Assembly (NCBI RefSeq): GCF_032883915.1
Contig: NZ_CP120717.1
Location: 6,092,501-6,156,500 of the forward strand
Direction of reading: 5' to 3'
Source: Endozoicomonas sp. 8E
Lineage (GTDB): Bacteria; Pseudomonadota; Gammaproteobacteria; Pseudomonadales; Endozoicomonadaceae
Length of the DNA stretch: 64,000 nt
In this document: positions 45,955 to 55,863 of the stretch, in pieces
How positions within the stretch are numbered: the stretch's first letter is position 1
How the letters are laid out: each line of letters starts with the position of its first letter
Notes under the pieces: generated by a model
What the model was told of the DNA's origin: nothing
The model's input: only the letters and a program-made list of their open reading frames with translations
Database searches by the model: none
Program-made: the position numbers and the translations under genes

Positions 45955-45991
45955 CTATCCTTCCTCTCTGTAAACCAGAAGACAAGGATAG
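45955..45991 (+). promoter_or_regulatory. SD-sequestering leader hairpin inside an 87-bp spacer
   Basis: Perfect CTATCCTT/AAGGATAG stem plus TCTG-TAAAC-CAGA. The same leader recurs at 52040-52076, 54057-54083, 55823-55859, 57907-57943, 60085-60121 and 62425-62461. The spacers are only 84 or 87 bp, leaving little room for separate promoters, so co-transcription is likely. Confidence 0.55.
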
Positions 45992-45995
45992 AATT

Positions 45996-47660
45996 ATTAA
46001 ACGCTCACCCTTTGCGGCACTGCTGTTGCTACTGTGGTTAACTGTCATCTGTCAGGCCGAACCGTTGACAGGACGCTTTATTGTCGAGCTTGAACAGAGC
46101 GCAGGTTCTCTAAAAAAGAACGTCTCTATAAATCATGACCGGCATAAATGGACGGGCAGGCCATCAGGCATTGCCGACAAAAATGACTGCGCAGAACTCC
46201 ATTGGGAACCCAAAAAAAAACGACACAGATATTACAGTTACGGAATGAAAACCACCTTCATTGGGTCTATTTCGTGGCAATGGCTTTATGTCACAAACCT
46301 ACTGATTGCCTACGGACTGATCCTGACCGGCGAAGACACCCCTCCAAGCTCCACCCATTCCTTATGGTTTCTCGTTGTCGGCCGGCTGCTAAAAAGTTAT
46401 TGGAACCCCGATTTATCGATGTTTAACCCTATTGGATATCAAGAGGCGGTATCCATTTTGACACAGGGGGATCACCCGATTGCAATCAACACTATGATGC
46501 CTGGCCATGAACATGACCCACAACAAGGCCAGTCATCAGAATCATCCGGCCAGCAAACCGCACAATCCACCACTCACATTACAGGCTATTTCACCAGCCT
46601 ACTGTTTTCTGACTCTGCCGACGGTGAAGAGGCCCCTGAGCAGTATTCACATACTTTGGGCTTAAATTGTTTCGTCCATCCCTGTCATGGCATTTGTCGA
46701 TTCCGACCAGCTTCCGATTCATCCAGTTGCAACGCTACTAATGGGGTCGCCTCAGACTCAACGGGTGCAGGCGTACCTCATGCAACTGACCTCTACGGGC
46801 AAGTAACCTGTAATGTGATCCTGATTGGAGAGAATGGCCAGCTGCTACAATGCGGGAAGGTCTTCAAGAACGCTGAATCTCTATCAACACACAAAAAAAG
46901 ATTACACACGGGGCAACAAACCTGTGATGTGACAGTAGTTGGGGAAGATGGGCAGCAGCAGTCATGCGGGATGGCCTGCAAGAATGCTAAAGCCCTGTCG
47001 AATCACAAAAGAAGAGACCACTCCGGAGCGCAAACCTGCCCAGAGTGCCAGAAGACACTGCCAAACTGGAAAGCCCTGCATGTTCACAAAAGCGCATACC
47101 ACACCGGGCAACAAACCTGCCCTAAGTGCCAGAAGACCCTGCCAAACGCGAAAGCCCTGTATGTTCACAAAAGAAGAGACCACACCGGAGCGCAAACCTG
47201 CCCTGAGTGCCAGAAGACCCTGCCAAACGCTCAAGCCCTGTCGGATCACAAAAGAAGAAATCACACCGGAGCGCAAACCTGCCCTGAATGCCAGAAGACC
47301 CTGCCAAACGCGAAAGCCTTGTCGGCTCACAAAAGAAGAGACCACACCGGAGCGCAAACCTGCCCTGAGTGCCAGAAGACCCTGCCAAATGCTCAAGCCC
47401 TGTCGGTTCACAAAACAAAATACCACACCGGAGCGCAAACCTGCCCTGAGTGCCAGAAGACCCTGCCAACCGCTCAAGCCCTGTCGGGTCACAAAAGAAG
47501 AGACCACGCCGGGCAAAAAACCTGCGAAGAGACCATAGTCGGGGAGGATGGACAGCCGCGCCCATGCGAGAAGGTCTGCAAGAGTGCTCAAGCTTTATCG
47601 GAACACAAAAGAGTGCATCGAAAACGCAAGCTTGTTGATTTGAACCAAGGTGTCCCCTGA
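45996..47660 (+). CDS. Secreted polydactyl zinc-finger protein, 2 long + 6 short + 1 long finger
   Basis: 554 aa from ATT 45996. Two long fingers near residue 270, then six 27-residue fingers (one is KTLPTAQALSGH), then a closing long finger CEETIVGEDGQPRPCEK and the tail HRKRKLVDLNQGVP. This 3' end, including the following spacer with GATCTATCCTT, is of the type found at 40766, not of its left neighbour at 43491. The gene is therefore a mosaic. N-domain includes a Val variant YVTNLLIAYGLIL. Confidence 0.9.
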   Translation: MKRSPFAALLLLLWLTVICQAEPLTGRFIVELEQSAGSLKKNVSINHDRHKWTGRPSGIADKNDCAELHWEPKKKRHRYYSYGMKTTFIGSISWQWLYVTNLLIAYGLILTGEDTPPSSTHSLWFLVVGRLLKSYWNPDLSMFNPIGYQEAVSILTQGDHPIAINTMMPGHEHDPQQGQSSESSGQQTAQSTTHITGYFTSLLFSDSADGEEAPEQYSHTLGLNCFVHPCHGICRFRPASDSSSCNATNGVASDSTGAGVPHATDLYGQVTCNVILIGENGQLLQCGKVFKNAESLSTHKKRLHTGQQTCDVTVVGEDGQQQSCGMACKNAKALSNHKRRDHSGAQTCPECQKTLPNWKALHVHKSAYHTGQQTCPKCQKTLPNAKALYVHKRRDHTGAQTCPECQKTLPNAQALSDHKRRNHTGAQTCPECQKTLPNAKALSAHKRRDHTGAQTCPECQKTLPNAQALSVHKTKYHTGAQTCPECQKTLPTAQALSGHKRRDHAGQKTCEETIVGEDGQPRPCEKVCKSAQALSEHKRVHRKRKLVDLNQGVP

Positions 47661-48046
47661 TCTGGTGCCTGTCCTCTTATGAGGTTTTGCCCTGTGCAGC
47701 TTTGGTTTTTTAAAAGAAGGTTTTTAACAGAAAAAAACGCTTACTTTCTTGATCTATCCTTCCTCTCTGTAGGCCAGAACACAAGGATAAAATTATTAAG
47801 CACTCAATCTTTGCGGCACTGCTGTTACTGTCGTTATCTGTTGCCTGTCAGTGCGAACCCTTAACAAGACGTTTTATTGTCGAGCTTAAACAGAGTGCAG
47901 GCTCTCAAAAAAAGAACTTCTCTATAAATCATGACCGGCATAAACGGACGGGCGGGCCATTAGGCATTGCCGACAAAAATGACTGCGCAGAACCACATTG
48001 GGAACCCAAAAAAAAACGACACAGAGATTACAGTTACGGAATCAAA
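47661..48046 (+). repeat. Segmental duplication, copy 1 (spacer + gene start)
   Basis: This 386-bp stretch is nearly identical to 49943-50328 (offset 2282 bp): spacer, leader and the first ~84 codons. It includes the shared oddities AAGGATAA for the SD strand, AAG as second codon, and CQCEP at the cleavage site. Confidence 0.8.
47754..47790 (+). promoter_or_regulatory. Leader hairpin with AAGGATAA strand
   Basis: The outermost pair is lost (G to A), leaving TATCCTT/AAGGATA. The inner stem TCTG/CAGA has loop TAGGC. An identical version lies at 50036-50072. Confidence 0.5.
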
Positions 48047-49942
48047 ACCACCTTCATTGGGTCGATTTCGTGGCAATGGCTTTATGCCACAAACCTACTG
48101 ATTGCCTACGAACTGATCCTGACCAGCAAAGACACCCCTCCAAGCTCCATCCATTCCTTATGGTTTCTCGTTGTCGGCTGGCTGCTAAAAAATTATTGGA
48201 ACCCCGATTTATCGATGTTTAACCCTATTGGACATCAAGAGGCGGTATCCATTTTGACACAGGGGGATCACCCGATTGCAATCAACACTATGAAGCCTGG
48301 CGATGAACATGACCCACAACAAGGCCAGTCATCAGAATCATCCGGCCAGCAAACCGCACAATCCACCACTCACATTAGAGGCTATTTCACCAGCCTACTG
48401 TTTTCTGACTCTGCCGACGGTGAAGAGGCCCCTGAGCAGTATTCACATACTTTGGGCTTAAATTGTTTCGTCCATCCCTGTCATGGCGTTTGTCGATTCC
48501 GACCAGCTTCCGATTCATCCAGTTGCAACGCTACTGATGGGGTCGCCCCAGACTCAAGGGGTGCAGGCGTACCTCATGCAACTGACCCATACGGGCAAGT
48601 AACCTGTAACGTGATCCTGATTGTAGAGAATGGCCAGCTGCTGCAATGCGGGAAGGTCTTCAAAAATGCTGAATCTCTATTAACACACAAAAAAAGATTA
48701 CACACGGGGCAACAAACCTGTGATGTGACAGTAGTTGGGGAGGATGGGCAGCAGCAGTCATGCGGGATGGCCTGTAAGAATGCTAAAGCCCTGTCGAATC
48801 ACAAAAGAAGAGGCCACACCGGAGCGCAAACCTGCCCTGAGTGCCAGAAGACCCTGCCAAACGCGAGTGCCCTGTCGGATCACAAAAGAAGAGACCACTC
48901 CGGAGCGCAAACCTGCCCTGAGTGCCAGAAGACCCTGCCAAACGCGAAAGCCCTGCATGTTCACAAAAGCGCATACCACACCGGGCAACAAACCTGCCCT
49001 GAGTGCCAGAAGACCCTGCCAAACGCGAAAGCCCTGTATGTTCACAAAAGAAGAGACCACACCGGAGCGCAAACCTGCCCTGAGTGCCAGAAGACCCTGC
49101 CAAACGCGAAAGCCCTGTCGAGTCACAAAAGAAGAGACCACACCGGAGCGCAAACCTGTCCTGAGTGCCAGAAGACCCTGCCAAACGCGAAAGCCCTGTC
49201 GAGTCACAAAAGAAGAGACCACACCGGAGCGCAAACCTGCCCTGAGTGCCAGAAGACCCTGCCAAACGCGAAAGCCCTGTCGGTTCACAAAACAAAATAC
49301 CACACCGGAGCGCAAACCTGTCCTGAGTGCCAGAAGACCCTGCCAAACGCTCAAGCCCTGTCGGATCACAAAACAAAATACCACACCGGAGCACAAACCT
49401 GCCCTGAGTGCCAGAAGACCCTGCCAAACACGAAAGCCCTTTCGGATCACAAAAGAAGAGACCACACCGGAGCGCAAACCTGCCCTGAGTGCCAGAAGAC
49501 CCTGCCAAACGCTCAAGCCCTGTCGGATCACAAAAGAAGAAATCACACCGGAGCGCAAACCTGCCCTGAATGCCAGAAGACCCTGCCAAACGCGAAAGCC
49601 TTGTCGGATCACAAAAGAAGAGACCACACCGGAGCGCAAACCTGCCCTGAGTGCCAGAAGACCCTGCCAAATGCTCAAGCCCTGTCGGTTCACAAAACAA
49701 AATACCACACCGGAGCGCAAACCTGCCCTGAGTGCCAGAAGACCCTGCCAACCGCTCAAGCCCTGTCGAGTCACAAAAGAAGAGACCACGCCGGGCAACA
49801 AACCTGTGAAGAGACCATAGTCGGGGAGGATGGTCAGCCGCGCCCATGCGGGAAGGTCTGCAAGAGTGCTCAAGCTTTATCGGAACACAAAAGAGTGCAT
49901 CGAAAACGCAAGCTTGTTGATTTGAACCAATGTGTCCCCTGA
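47795..49942 (+). CDS. Secreted polydactyl zinc-finger protein, 2 long + 12 short + 1 long finger; no canonical start for 140 codons
   Basis: 715 aa from ATT 47795 (ATT-AAG-CAC). The first ATG in frame is 48215, deep in the N-domain; paralogs that have ATG nearer carry it where this gene has ATC (GGA-ATC-AAA). The signal peptide ends SVACQCEP, losing the usual Ala before the cut. Two long, twelve short and one closing long finger of the KLVDLNQ tail type. Three fingers end HKTKYH instead of HKRRDH. It is flanked by the 386-bp duplication shared with the next gene. Confidence 0.88.
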   Translation: MKHSIFAALLLLSLSVACQCEPLTRRFIVELKQSAGSQKKNFSINHDRHKRTGGPLGIADKNDCAEPHWEPKKKRHRDYSYGIKTTFIGSISWQWLYATNLLIAYELILTSKDTPPSSIHSLWFLVVGWLLKNYWNPDLSMFNPIGHQEAVSILTQGDHPIAINTMKPGDEHDPQQGQSSESSGQQTAQSTTHIRGYFTSLLFSDSADGEEAPEQYSHTLGLNCFVHPCHGVCRFRPASDSSSCNATDGVAPDSRGAGVPHATDPYGQVTCNVILIVENGQLLQCGKVFKNAESLLTHKKRLHTGQQTCDVTVVGEDGQQQSCGMACKNAKALSNHKRRGHTGAQTCPECQKTLPNASALSDHKRRDHSGAQTCPECQKTLPNAKALHVHKSAYHTGQQTCPECQKTLPNAKALYVHKRRDHTGAQTCPECQKTLPNAKALSSHKRRDHTGAQTCPECQKTLPNAKALSSHKRRDHTGAQTCPECQKTLPNAKALSVHKTKYHTGAQTCPECQKTLPNAQALSDHKTKYHTGAQTCPECQKTLPNTKALSDHKRRDHTGAQTCPECQKTLPNAQALSDHKRRNHTGAQTCPECQKTLPNAKALSDHKRRDHTGAQTCPECQKTLPNAQALSVHKTKYHTGAQTCPECQKTLPTAQALSSHKRRDHAGQQTCEETIVGEDGQPRPCGKVCKSAQALSEHKRVHRKRKLVDLNQCVP

Positions 49943-50328
49943 TCTGGCGCCTGTCCTCTTATGAGGTTTTGCCCTGTGCAGCTTTGGTTTTTTAAAAGAA
50001 GGTTTTTAACAGAAAAAAACGCTTACTTTCTTGATCTATCCTTCCTCTCTGTAGGCCAGAACACAAGGATAAAATTATTAAGCACTCAATCTTTGCGGCA
50101 CTGCTGTTACTGTCGTTATCTGTTGCCTGTCAGTGCGAACCCTTAACAAGACGTTTTATTGTCGAGCTTAAACAGAGTGCAGGCTCTCAAAAAAAGAACT
50201 TCTCTATAAATCATGACCGGCATAAACGGACGGGCGGGCCATTAGGCATTGCCGACAAAAATGACTGCGCAGAACCACATTGGGAACCCAAAAAAAAACG
50301 ACACAGAGATTACAGTTACGGAATAAAA
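49943..50328 (+). repeat. Segmental duplication, copy 2
   Basis: Counterpart of 47661-48046. The copies diverge after about 84 codons, where this one switches to an ATKLLIAYGLIL version of the N-domain. Confidence 0.8.
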
Positions 50329-51993
50329 ACCACCTTCATTGGGTCGATTTCGTGGCAATGGCTTTATGCCACAAAGCTGCTGATTGCCTACGGACTGATC
50401 CTGACCAGCGAAGACACCCCTCCAAGCTCCACCCATTCCTTATGGTTTCTCGTTGTCGGCTGGCTGCTAAAAAGTTATTGGAACCCCGATTTATCGATGT
50501 TTAACCCTATTGGACATCAAGAGGCGGCATCTATTTTGACACAGATTGCAATCAACACTATGAAGCCTGGCGATGAACATGACCCACAACAAGGCCAGTC
50601 ATCAGAATCATCCGGCCAGCAAACCGCACAATCCACCACTCACATTACAGGCTATTTCACCAGCCTACTGTATTCTGACTCTGCCGATGGTGAAGAGGCC
50701 CCTGAGCAGTATTCACATACTTTGGGCTTAACTTGTTTCGTCCATCCCTGTCATGGTGTTTGTCGATTCCGACCAGCTTCCGATTCATCCAGTTGCAACG
50801 CTACTAATGGGGTCGCCCCAGACTCAACGGGTGCAGGCGTACCTCATGCAACTGACACTTACCGGCAAGTAACCTGTAACGTGATCCTGATTGGAGAGAA
50901 TGGCCAGCTGCGGCAATGCGGGAAGGTCTTCAAGAATGCTGTATCTCTATCAAGACACAAAAAAAGATTACACACGGGGCAACAAATCTGTGATGTGACA
51001 CCGGTTGGGGAGGACGGTCAGCAGCGGTCATGCGGGATGGTCTGCAAGAATACTATGGTTCTGTCGAATCACAAAAGAAGAGATCACACCGGAGCGCAAA
51101 CCTGCCCTGAGTGCCAGAAGACCCTGCCAAACGCTCAAGCCCTGTATGTTCACAAAAGAAGAGACCACTCCGGAGCGCAAACCTGCCCTGAGTGCCAGAA
51201 GACCCTGCCAAATGCTCAAGCCCTGTCGGGTCACAAAACAAAATACCACACCGGAGCGCAAACCTGCCCTGAGTGCCAGAAGACCCTGCCAAATGCTCAA
51301 GCCCTGTCGGGTCACAAAACAAAATACCACACCGGAGCGCAAACCTGCCCTGAGTGCCAGAAGACCCTGCCAAACGCTCAAGCCCTGTATGTTCACAAAA
51401 CAAAATACCACACCGGAGCGCAAACCTGCCCTGAGTGCCAGAAGACCCTGCCAAACACGAAAGCCCTGGCGGATCACAAAAGAAGAGATCACACTGGAGC
51501 GCAAACCTGCCCTGAGTGCCAGAAGACCCTGCCAAACGCGAAAGCCTTGTCGGTTCACAAAAGCGAATACCACACCGGGCAACAAACCTGCCCTGAGTGC
51601 CAGAAGACCCTGCCAAACGCGAAAGCCCTGTCGGTTCACAAAAGAAGAGACCACTCCGGAGCGCAAACCTGCCCTGAGTGCCAGAAGACCCTGCCGAACG
51701 CGAAAGCCCTGTCGAATCACAAAAGCGAATACCACACCGGGCAACAAACCTGCCCTGAGTGCCAGAAGACCCTGCCAAACGCTCAAGCCCTGTCGCGTCA
51801 CAAAAGAAGAGACCACACCAAAGCGCAAACCTGCCCTGAGTGCCAGAAGACCCTGCCAAACGCGAAAGCCCTCTCGAGTCACAAAAGGCAACACCGAAAA
51901 CGTAAGATTGCTGATCTGGACAAGGACAATGAAATCAGTCCTCCGGCAGATAAAGTGAATAAGTCTGATTACCGGGAGAAACTGTCGGACTAA
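50077..51993 (+). CDS. Secreted polydactyl zinc-finger protein, 2 long + 10 short fingers; no canonical start for 140 codons
   Basis: 638 aa from ATT 50077; the first ATG in frame is 50497. The N-domain lacks the GDHP tetrapeptide found in several paralogs (ILTQIAINT), as do the genes at 52081 and 55864. Long finger 2 differs from the others (DVTPVGEDGQQRSCGMVCKN). Ten short fingers follow, two consecutive ones identical at AQALSGHKTKYH. The tail is HRKRKIADLDKDNEIS...SDYREKLSD, and the short 87-bp spacer follows. Confidence 0.88.
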   Translation: MKHSIFAALLLLSLSVACQCEPLTRRFIVELKQSAGSQKKNFSINHDRHKRTGGPLGIADKNDCAEPHWEPKKKRHRDYSYGIKTTFIGSISWQWLYATKLLIAYGLILTSEDTPPSSTHSLWFLVVGWLLKSYWNPDLSMFNPIGHQEAASILTQIAINTMKPGDEHDPQQGQSSESSGQQTAQSTTHITGYFTSLLYSDSADGEEAPEQYSHTLGLTCFVHPCHGVCRFRPASDSSSCNATNGVAPDSTGAGVPHATDTYRQVTCNVILIGENGQLRQCGKVFKNAVSLSRHKKRLHTGQQICDVTPVGEDGQQRSCGMVCKNTMVLSNHKRRDHTGAQTCPECQKTLPNAQALYVHKRRDHSGAQTCPECQKTLPNAQALSGHKTKYHTGAQTCPECQKTLPNAQALSGHKTKYHTGAQTCPECQKTLPNAQALYVHKTKYHTGAQTCPECQKTLPNTKALADHKRRDHTGAQTCPECQKTLPNAKALSVHKSEYHTGQQTCPECQKTLPNAKALSVHKRRDHSGAQTCPECQKTLPNAKALSNHKSEYHTGQQTCPECQKTLPNAQALSRHKRRDHTKAQTCPECQKTLPNAKALSSHKRQHRKRKIADLDKDNEISPPADKVNKSDYREKLSD

Positions 51994-52080
51994 TAGCTGT
52001 CAACGCCTTATCAGTCTCTGGTCTTGTGACGACTACAAACTATCCTTCCTCTCTGTAAACCAGAAGACAAGGATAGAATT

Positions 52081-54000
52081 ATTAAACGCTCACTCTTTGC
52101 GACACTGCTGTTGCTACTGTGGTTAACTGTCATCTGTCAGGCCAAACCGTTGACAGGGCGTTTGATTGTCGAGCTTGAACAGAGTACAGGTTCTCTAAAA
52201 AAGAACGTCTCTGTAAATCATGACCGGCATAAACGGACGGGCAGGCCATCAGGCATTGCCGACAAAAATGACTGCGCAGAACTCCATTGGGAACACAAAA
52301 AAAAACGACACAGAGATGACAGTTACGGAATGAAAACCACCTTCATTGGGTCGATTTCGTGGCAATGGCTTTATGCCACAAACCTACTGATTGCCTACGA
52401 ACTGATCCTGACCCGCAAAGACACCCCTCCAAGCTCCATCCATTCCTTATGGTTTCTCGTTGTCGGCTGGCTGCTAAAAAGTTATTGGAACCCCGATTTA
52501 TCGATGTTTAACCCTATTGGACATCAAGAGGCGGCATCTATTTTGACACAGATTGCAATCAACACTATGAAGCCTGGCGATGAACATGACCCACAACAAG
52601 GCCAGTCATCAGAATCATCCGGCCAGCAAACCGCACAATCCACCACTCACATTAGAGGCTATTTCACCAGTCTACTGTATTCTGACTCTGCCGACGATGA
52701 AGAGGCCCCTGAGCAGTATTCACATACTTTGGGCTTAAATTGTTTCATCCATCCCTGTCATGGCGTTTGTCGATTCCGACCAGCTTCTGATTCATCCAGT
52801 TGCAACGCTACTAATGGGGTCGCCCCAGATTCAACGGGTGAAGGCGTACCTCATACAACTGACCCTTACGGGCAAGCAACCTGTAACGTGATCCTGATTG
52901 GAGAGAATGGCCAGCTGCTGCAATGCGGGAAGGTCTTCAAGAATGCTGAATCTCTATCAACACACAAAAAAGGATTACACACGGGGCAACAAACCTGTGA
53001 TGTGACAGTAGTTGGGGAGGATGGTCAGCAGCAGTCATGCGGGATGGCCTGCAAGAATGCTAAAGCCCTGTCGAATCACAAAAGAAGAGACCACTCCGGA
53101 GTGCAAACCTGCCCTGAGTGCCAGAAGACTCTGCCAAACGCGATTGCCCTGTCGAATCACAAAAGAAGAGACCACTCCGGAGCGCAAACCTGCCCTGAGT
53201 GCCAGAAGACCCTGCCGAACGCGAAAGCCCTGTCGAATCACAAAAGCGAATACCACACCGGGCAACAAACCTGCCCTGAGTGCCAGAAGACCCTGCCGAA
53301 CGCAAAAGCCCTGTCGAATCACAAAAGCGAATACCACACCGGAGCGCAAACCTGCCCTGAGTGCCAGAAGACCCTGCCAAACGCGAAAGCCCTGTCGGGT
53401 CACAAAAGAAGAGACCACACCGGAGCGCAAACCTGCCCTGAGTGCCAGAAGACCCTGCCGAACGCGAAAGCCCTGTCGAATCACAAAAGCGAATACCACA
53501 CCGGGCAACAAACCTGCCCTGAGTGCCAGAAGACCCTGCCGAACGCGAAAGCCCTGTCGAATCACAAAAGCGAATACCACACCGGGCAACAAACCTGCCC
53601 TGAGTGCCAGAAGACCCTGCCAAACGCTCAAGCCCTGTCGCGTCACAAAAGAAGAGACCACACCAAAGCGCAAACCTGCCCTGAGTGCCAGAAGATCCTG
53701 CCAAACGCGAAAGCCCTGTCAGATCACAAAAGAAGAGACCACACCGGAGCGCAAACCTGTCCTGAGTGCCAGAAGACCCTGCCAAACGCTCAAGCCCTGT
53801 CGAATCACAAAACAAAATACCACACCGGAGCGCAAACCTGCCCTGAGTGCCAGAAGACCCTGCCAAACGCTCAAGCCCTGTCGAATCACAGAAGGCAACA
53901 CCGAAAACGTAAGATTGCTGCTCTGGACAAGGACAATGAAATCAGTCCTCCGGCAGATAAAGTGAATAAGTCTGATTACCAAGGGAAACTGTCGGACTAA
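52081..54000 (+). CDS. Secreted polydactyl zinc-finger protein, 2 long + 10 short fingers
   Basis: 639 aa from ATT 52081. Signal peptide core LLLLWLTVICQAKP. Five of the ten short fingers carry AKALSN or AIALSN helices with the HKSEYH spacer variant, so this array has been homogenised toward Asn at helix position 6. One finger reads KILPN for KTLPN. The tail HRKRKIAALDKDNEIS ends SDYQGKLSD. Confidence 0.9.
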   Translation: MKRSLFATLLLLLWLTVICQAKPLTGRLIVELEQSTGSLKKNVSVNHDRHKRTGRPSGIADKNDCAELHWEHKKKRHRDDSYGMKTTFIGSISWQWLYATNLLIAYELILTRKDTPPSSIHSLWFLVVGWLLKSYWNPDLSMFNPIGHQEAASILTQIAINTMKPGDEHDPQQGQSSESSGQQTAQSTTHIRGYFTSLLYSDSADDEEAPEQYSHTLGLNCFIHPCHGVCRFRPASDSSSCNATNGVAPDSTGEGVPHTTDPYGQATCNVILIGENGQLLQCGKVFKNAESLSTHKKGLHTGQQTCDVTVVGEDGQQQSCGMACKNAKALSNHKRRDHSGVQTCPECQKTLPNAIALSNHKRRDHSGAQTCPECQKTLPNAKALSNHKSEYHTGQQTCPECQKTLPNAKALSNHKSEYHTGAQTCPECQKTLPNAKALSGHKRRDHTGAQTCPECQKTLPNAKALSNHKSEYHTGQQTCPECQKTLPNAKALSNHKSEYHTGQQTCPECQKTLPNAQALSRHKRRDHTKAQTCPECQKILPNAKALSDHKRRDHTGAQTCPECQKTLPNAQALSNHKTKYHTGAQTCPECQKTLPNAQALSNHRRQHRKRKIAALDKDNEISPPADKVNKSDYQGKLSD

Positions 54001-54087
54001 TAGCTGTCAACGCCTTATCAGTCTCTGGCCTTGTGACGACTACAAACTATCCTTCCTCTCTGTAAACCAGAAGACAAGGATAGAATT

Positions 54088-55776
54088 ATTAAACGCTCAC
54101 TCTTTGCGGCACTGCTGTTGCTACTGTGGTTGTCTGTCATCTGTCAGGCCGAACCGTTGACAGGACGTTCTATTGTCGTGCTTGAACAGAGTGCAGGTTC
54201 TCAAAAAAAGAACGTCTCTATAAATCATGACCGGCATAAATGGACGGGCAGGCCATCAGGCATTGCCGACAAAAATGACTGCGCAGAACTCCATTGGGAA
54301 CCAAAAAAAAAACGACACAGAGATTACAGTTACGGAATGAAAACCACCTTCATTGGGTCTATTTCGTGGCAATGGCTTTATGCCACAAACTTACTGATTG
54401 CCTACGGACTGATCCTGACCAGCGAAGACACCCCTCCAAGCTCCACCCATTCCTTATGGTTTCTCGTTGTCGGCTGGCTGCTAAAAAGTTATTGGAACCC
54501 CGATTTATCGATGTTTAACCCTATTGGATATCAAGAGGCGGTATCCATTTTGACACAGGGGGATCACCCGATTGCAATCAACACTGTGAAGCCCGGCGAT
54601 GAACATGACCCACAACAAGGCCAGTCATCAGAATCATCCGGCCAGCAAACCGCACAATCCACCACTCACATTACAGGCTATTTCACCAGCCTACTGTTTT
54701 CTGACTCTGCCGACGGTGAAGAGGCCCCTGAGCAGTATTCACATACTTTGGGCTTAAATTGTTTCGTTCATCCCTGTCATGGTGTTTGTCGATTCCGACC
54801 AGCTTCCGATTCATCCAGTTGCAACGCTACTAATGGGGTCGCCCCAGACTCAACGGGTGCAGGCGTACCTCATGCAACTGACACTTACCGGCAAGTAACC
54901 TGTAACGTGATCCTGATTGGAGAGAATGGCCAGCTGCTGCAATGCGGGAAGGTCTTCAAGAATGCTGAATCTCTATCAAGACACAAAAAAAGATTACACA
55001 CGGGGCAACAAACCTGTGATGTGACAGTAGTTGGGGAGGATGGGCAGCAGCAGTCATGCGGGATGGCCTGCAAGAATGCTAAAGTCCTGTCAAATCACAA
55101 AAGAAGAGACCACTCCGGAGTGCAAACCTGCCCTGAGTGCCAGAAGACTCTGCCGAACGCGATTGCCCTGTCGAATCACAAAAGAAGAGACCACTCCGGA
55201 GCGCAAACCTGCCCTGAGTGCCAGAAGACCCTGCCAAAAGCGAAAGCCCTGTCGGTTCACAAAAGAAGAGACCACACCGGAGCGCAAACCTGCCCTGAGT
55301 GCCAGAAGACCCTGCCGAACGCTCAAGCCCTGTCGAATCACAAAAGCGAATACCACACCGGGCAACAAACCTGCCCTGAGTGCCAGAAGACCCTGCCAAA
55401 CGCGAAGGCCCTGTCGGTTCACAAAAGAAGAGACCACACCGGAGCGCAAACCTGCCCTGAGTGCCAGAAGACCCTGCCGAACGCGAAAGCCCTGTCGAAT
55501 CACAAAAGCGAATACCACACCGGGCAACAAACCTGCCCTGAGTGCCAGAAGACCCTGCCAAACGCGAAAGCCCTGTCGGTTCACAAAAGAAGAGACCACA
55601 CCCGAGCACAAATCTGCCCTGAGTGCCAGAAGACCCTGCCAAACGCGAAAGCCCTGTCGAATCACAGAAGGCAACACCGAAAACGTAAGATTGCTGATCT
55701 GGACAAGGACAATGAAATCAGTCCTCCGGCAGATAAAGTGAATAAGTCTGATTACCAAGGGAAACTGTCGGACTAA
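54088..55776 (+). CDS. Secreted polydactyl zinc-finger protein, 2 long + 7 short fingers
   Basis: 562 aa from ATT 54088. The first ~150 residues are the same as in the gene at 43491 (including GRSIVVLEQSAG and the A10 tract). The sequence then switches to the YQEAVSILTQGDHP version seen at 45996 and 60126, a clear mosaic breakpoint. Short fingers alternate V and N at helix position 6 (AKALSV / AKALSN). One has LPKAKALSV. Tail SDYQGKLSD. Confidence 0.9.
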   Translation: MKRSLFAALLLLLWLSVICQAEPLTGRSIVVLEQSAGSQKKNVSINHDRHKWTGRPSGIADKNDCAELHWEPKKKRHRDYSYGMKTTFIGSISWQWLYATNLLIAYGLILTSEDTPPSSTHSLWFLVVGWLLKSYWNPDLSMFNPIGYQEAVSILTQGDHPIAINTVKPGDEHDPQQGQSSESSGQQTAQSTTHITGYFTSLLFSDSADGEEAPEQYSHTLGLNCFVHPCHGVCRFRPASDSSSCNATNGVAPDSTGAGVPHATDTYRQVTCNVILIGENGQLLQCGKVFKNAESLSRHKKRLHTGQQTCDVTVVGEDGQQQSCGMACKNAKVLSNHKRRDHSGVQTCPECQKTLPNAIALSNHKRRDHSGAQTCPECQKTLPKAKALSVHKRRDHTGAQTCPECQKTLPNAQALSNHKSEYHTGQQTCPECQKTLPNAKALSVHKRRDHTGAQTCPECQKTLPNAKALSNHKSEYHTGQQTCPECQKTLPNAKALSVHKRRDHTRAQICPECQKTLPNAKALSNHRRQHRKRKIADLDKDNEISPPADKVNKSDYQGKLSD

Positions 55777-55863
55777 TAGCTGTCAACGCCTTATCAGTCT
55801 CTGGCCTTGTGACGACTACAAACTATCCTTCCTCTCTGTAAACCAGAAGACAAGGATAGAATT

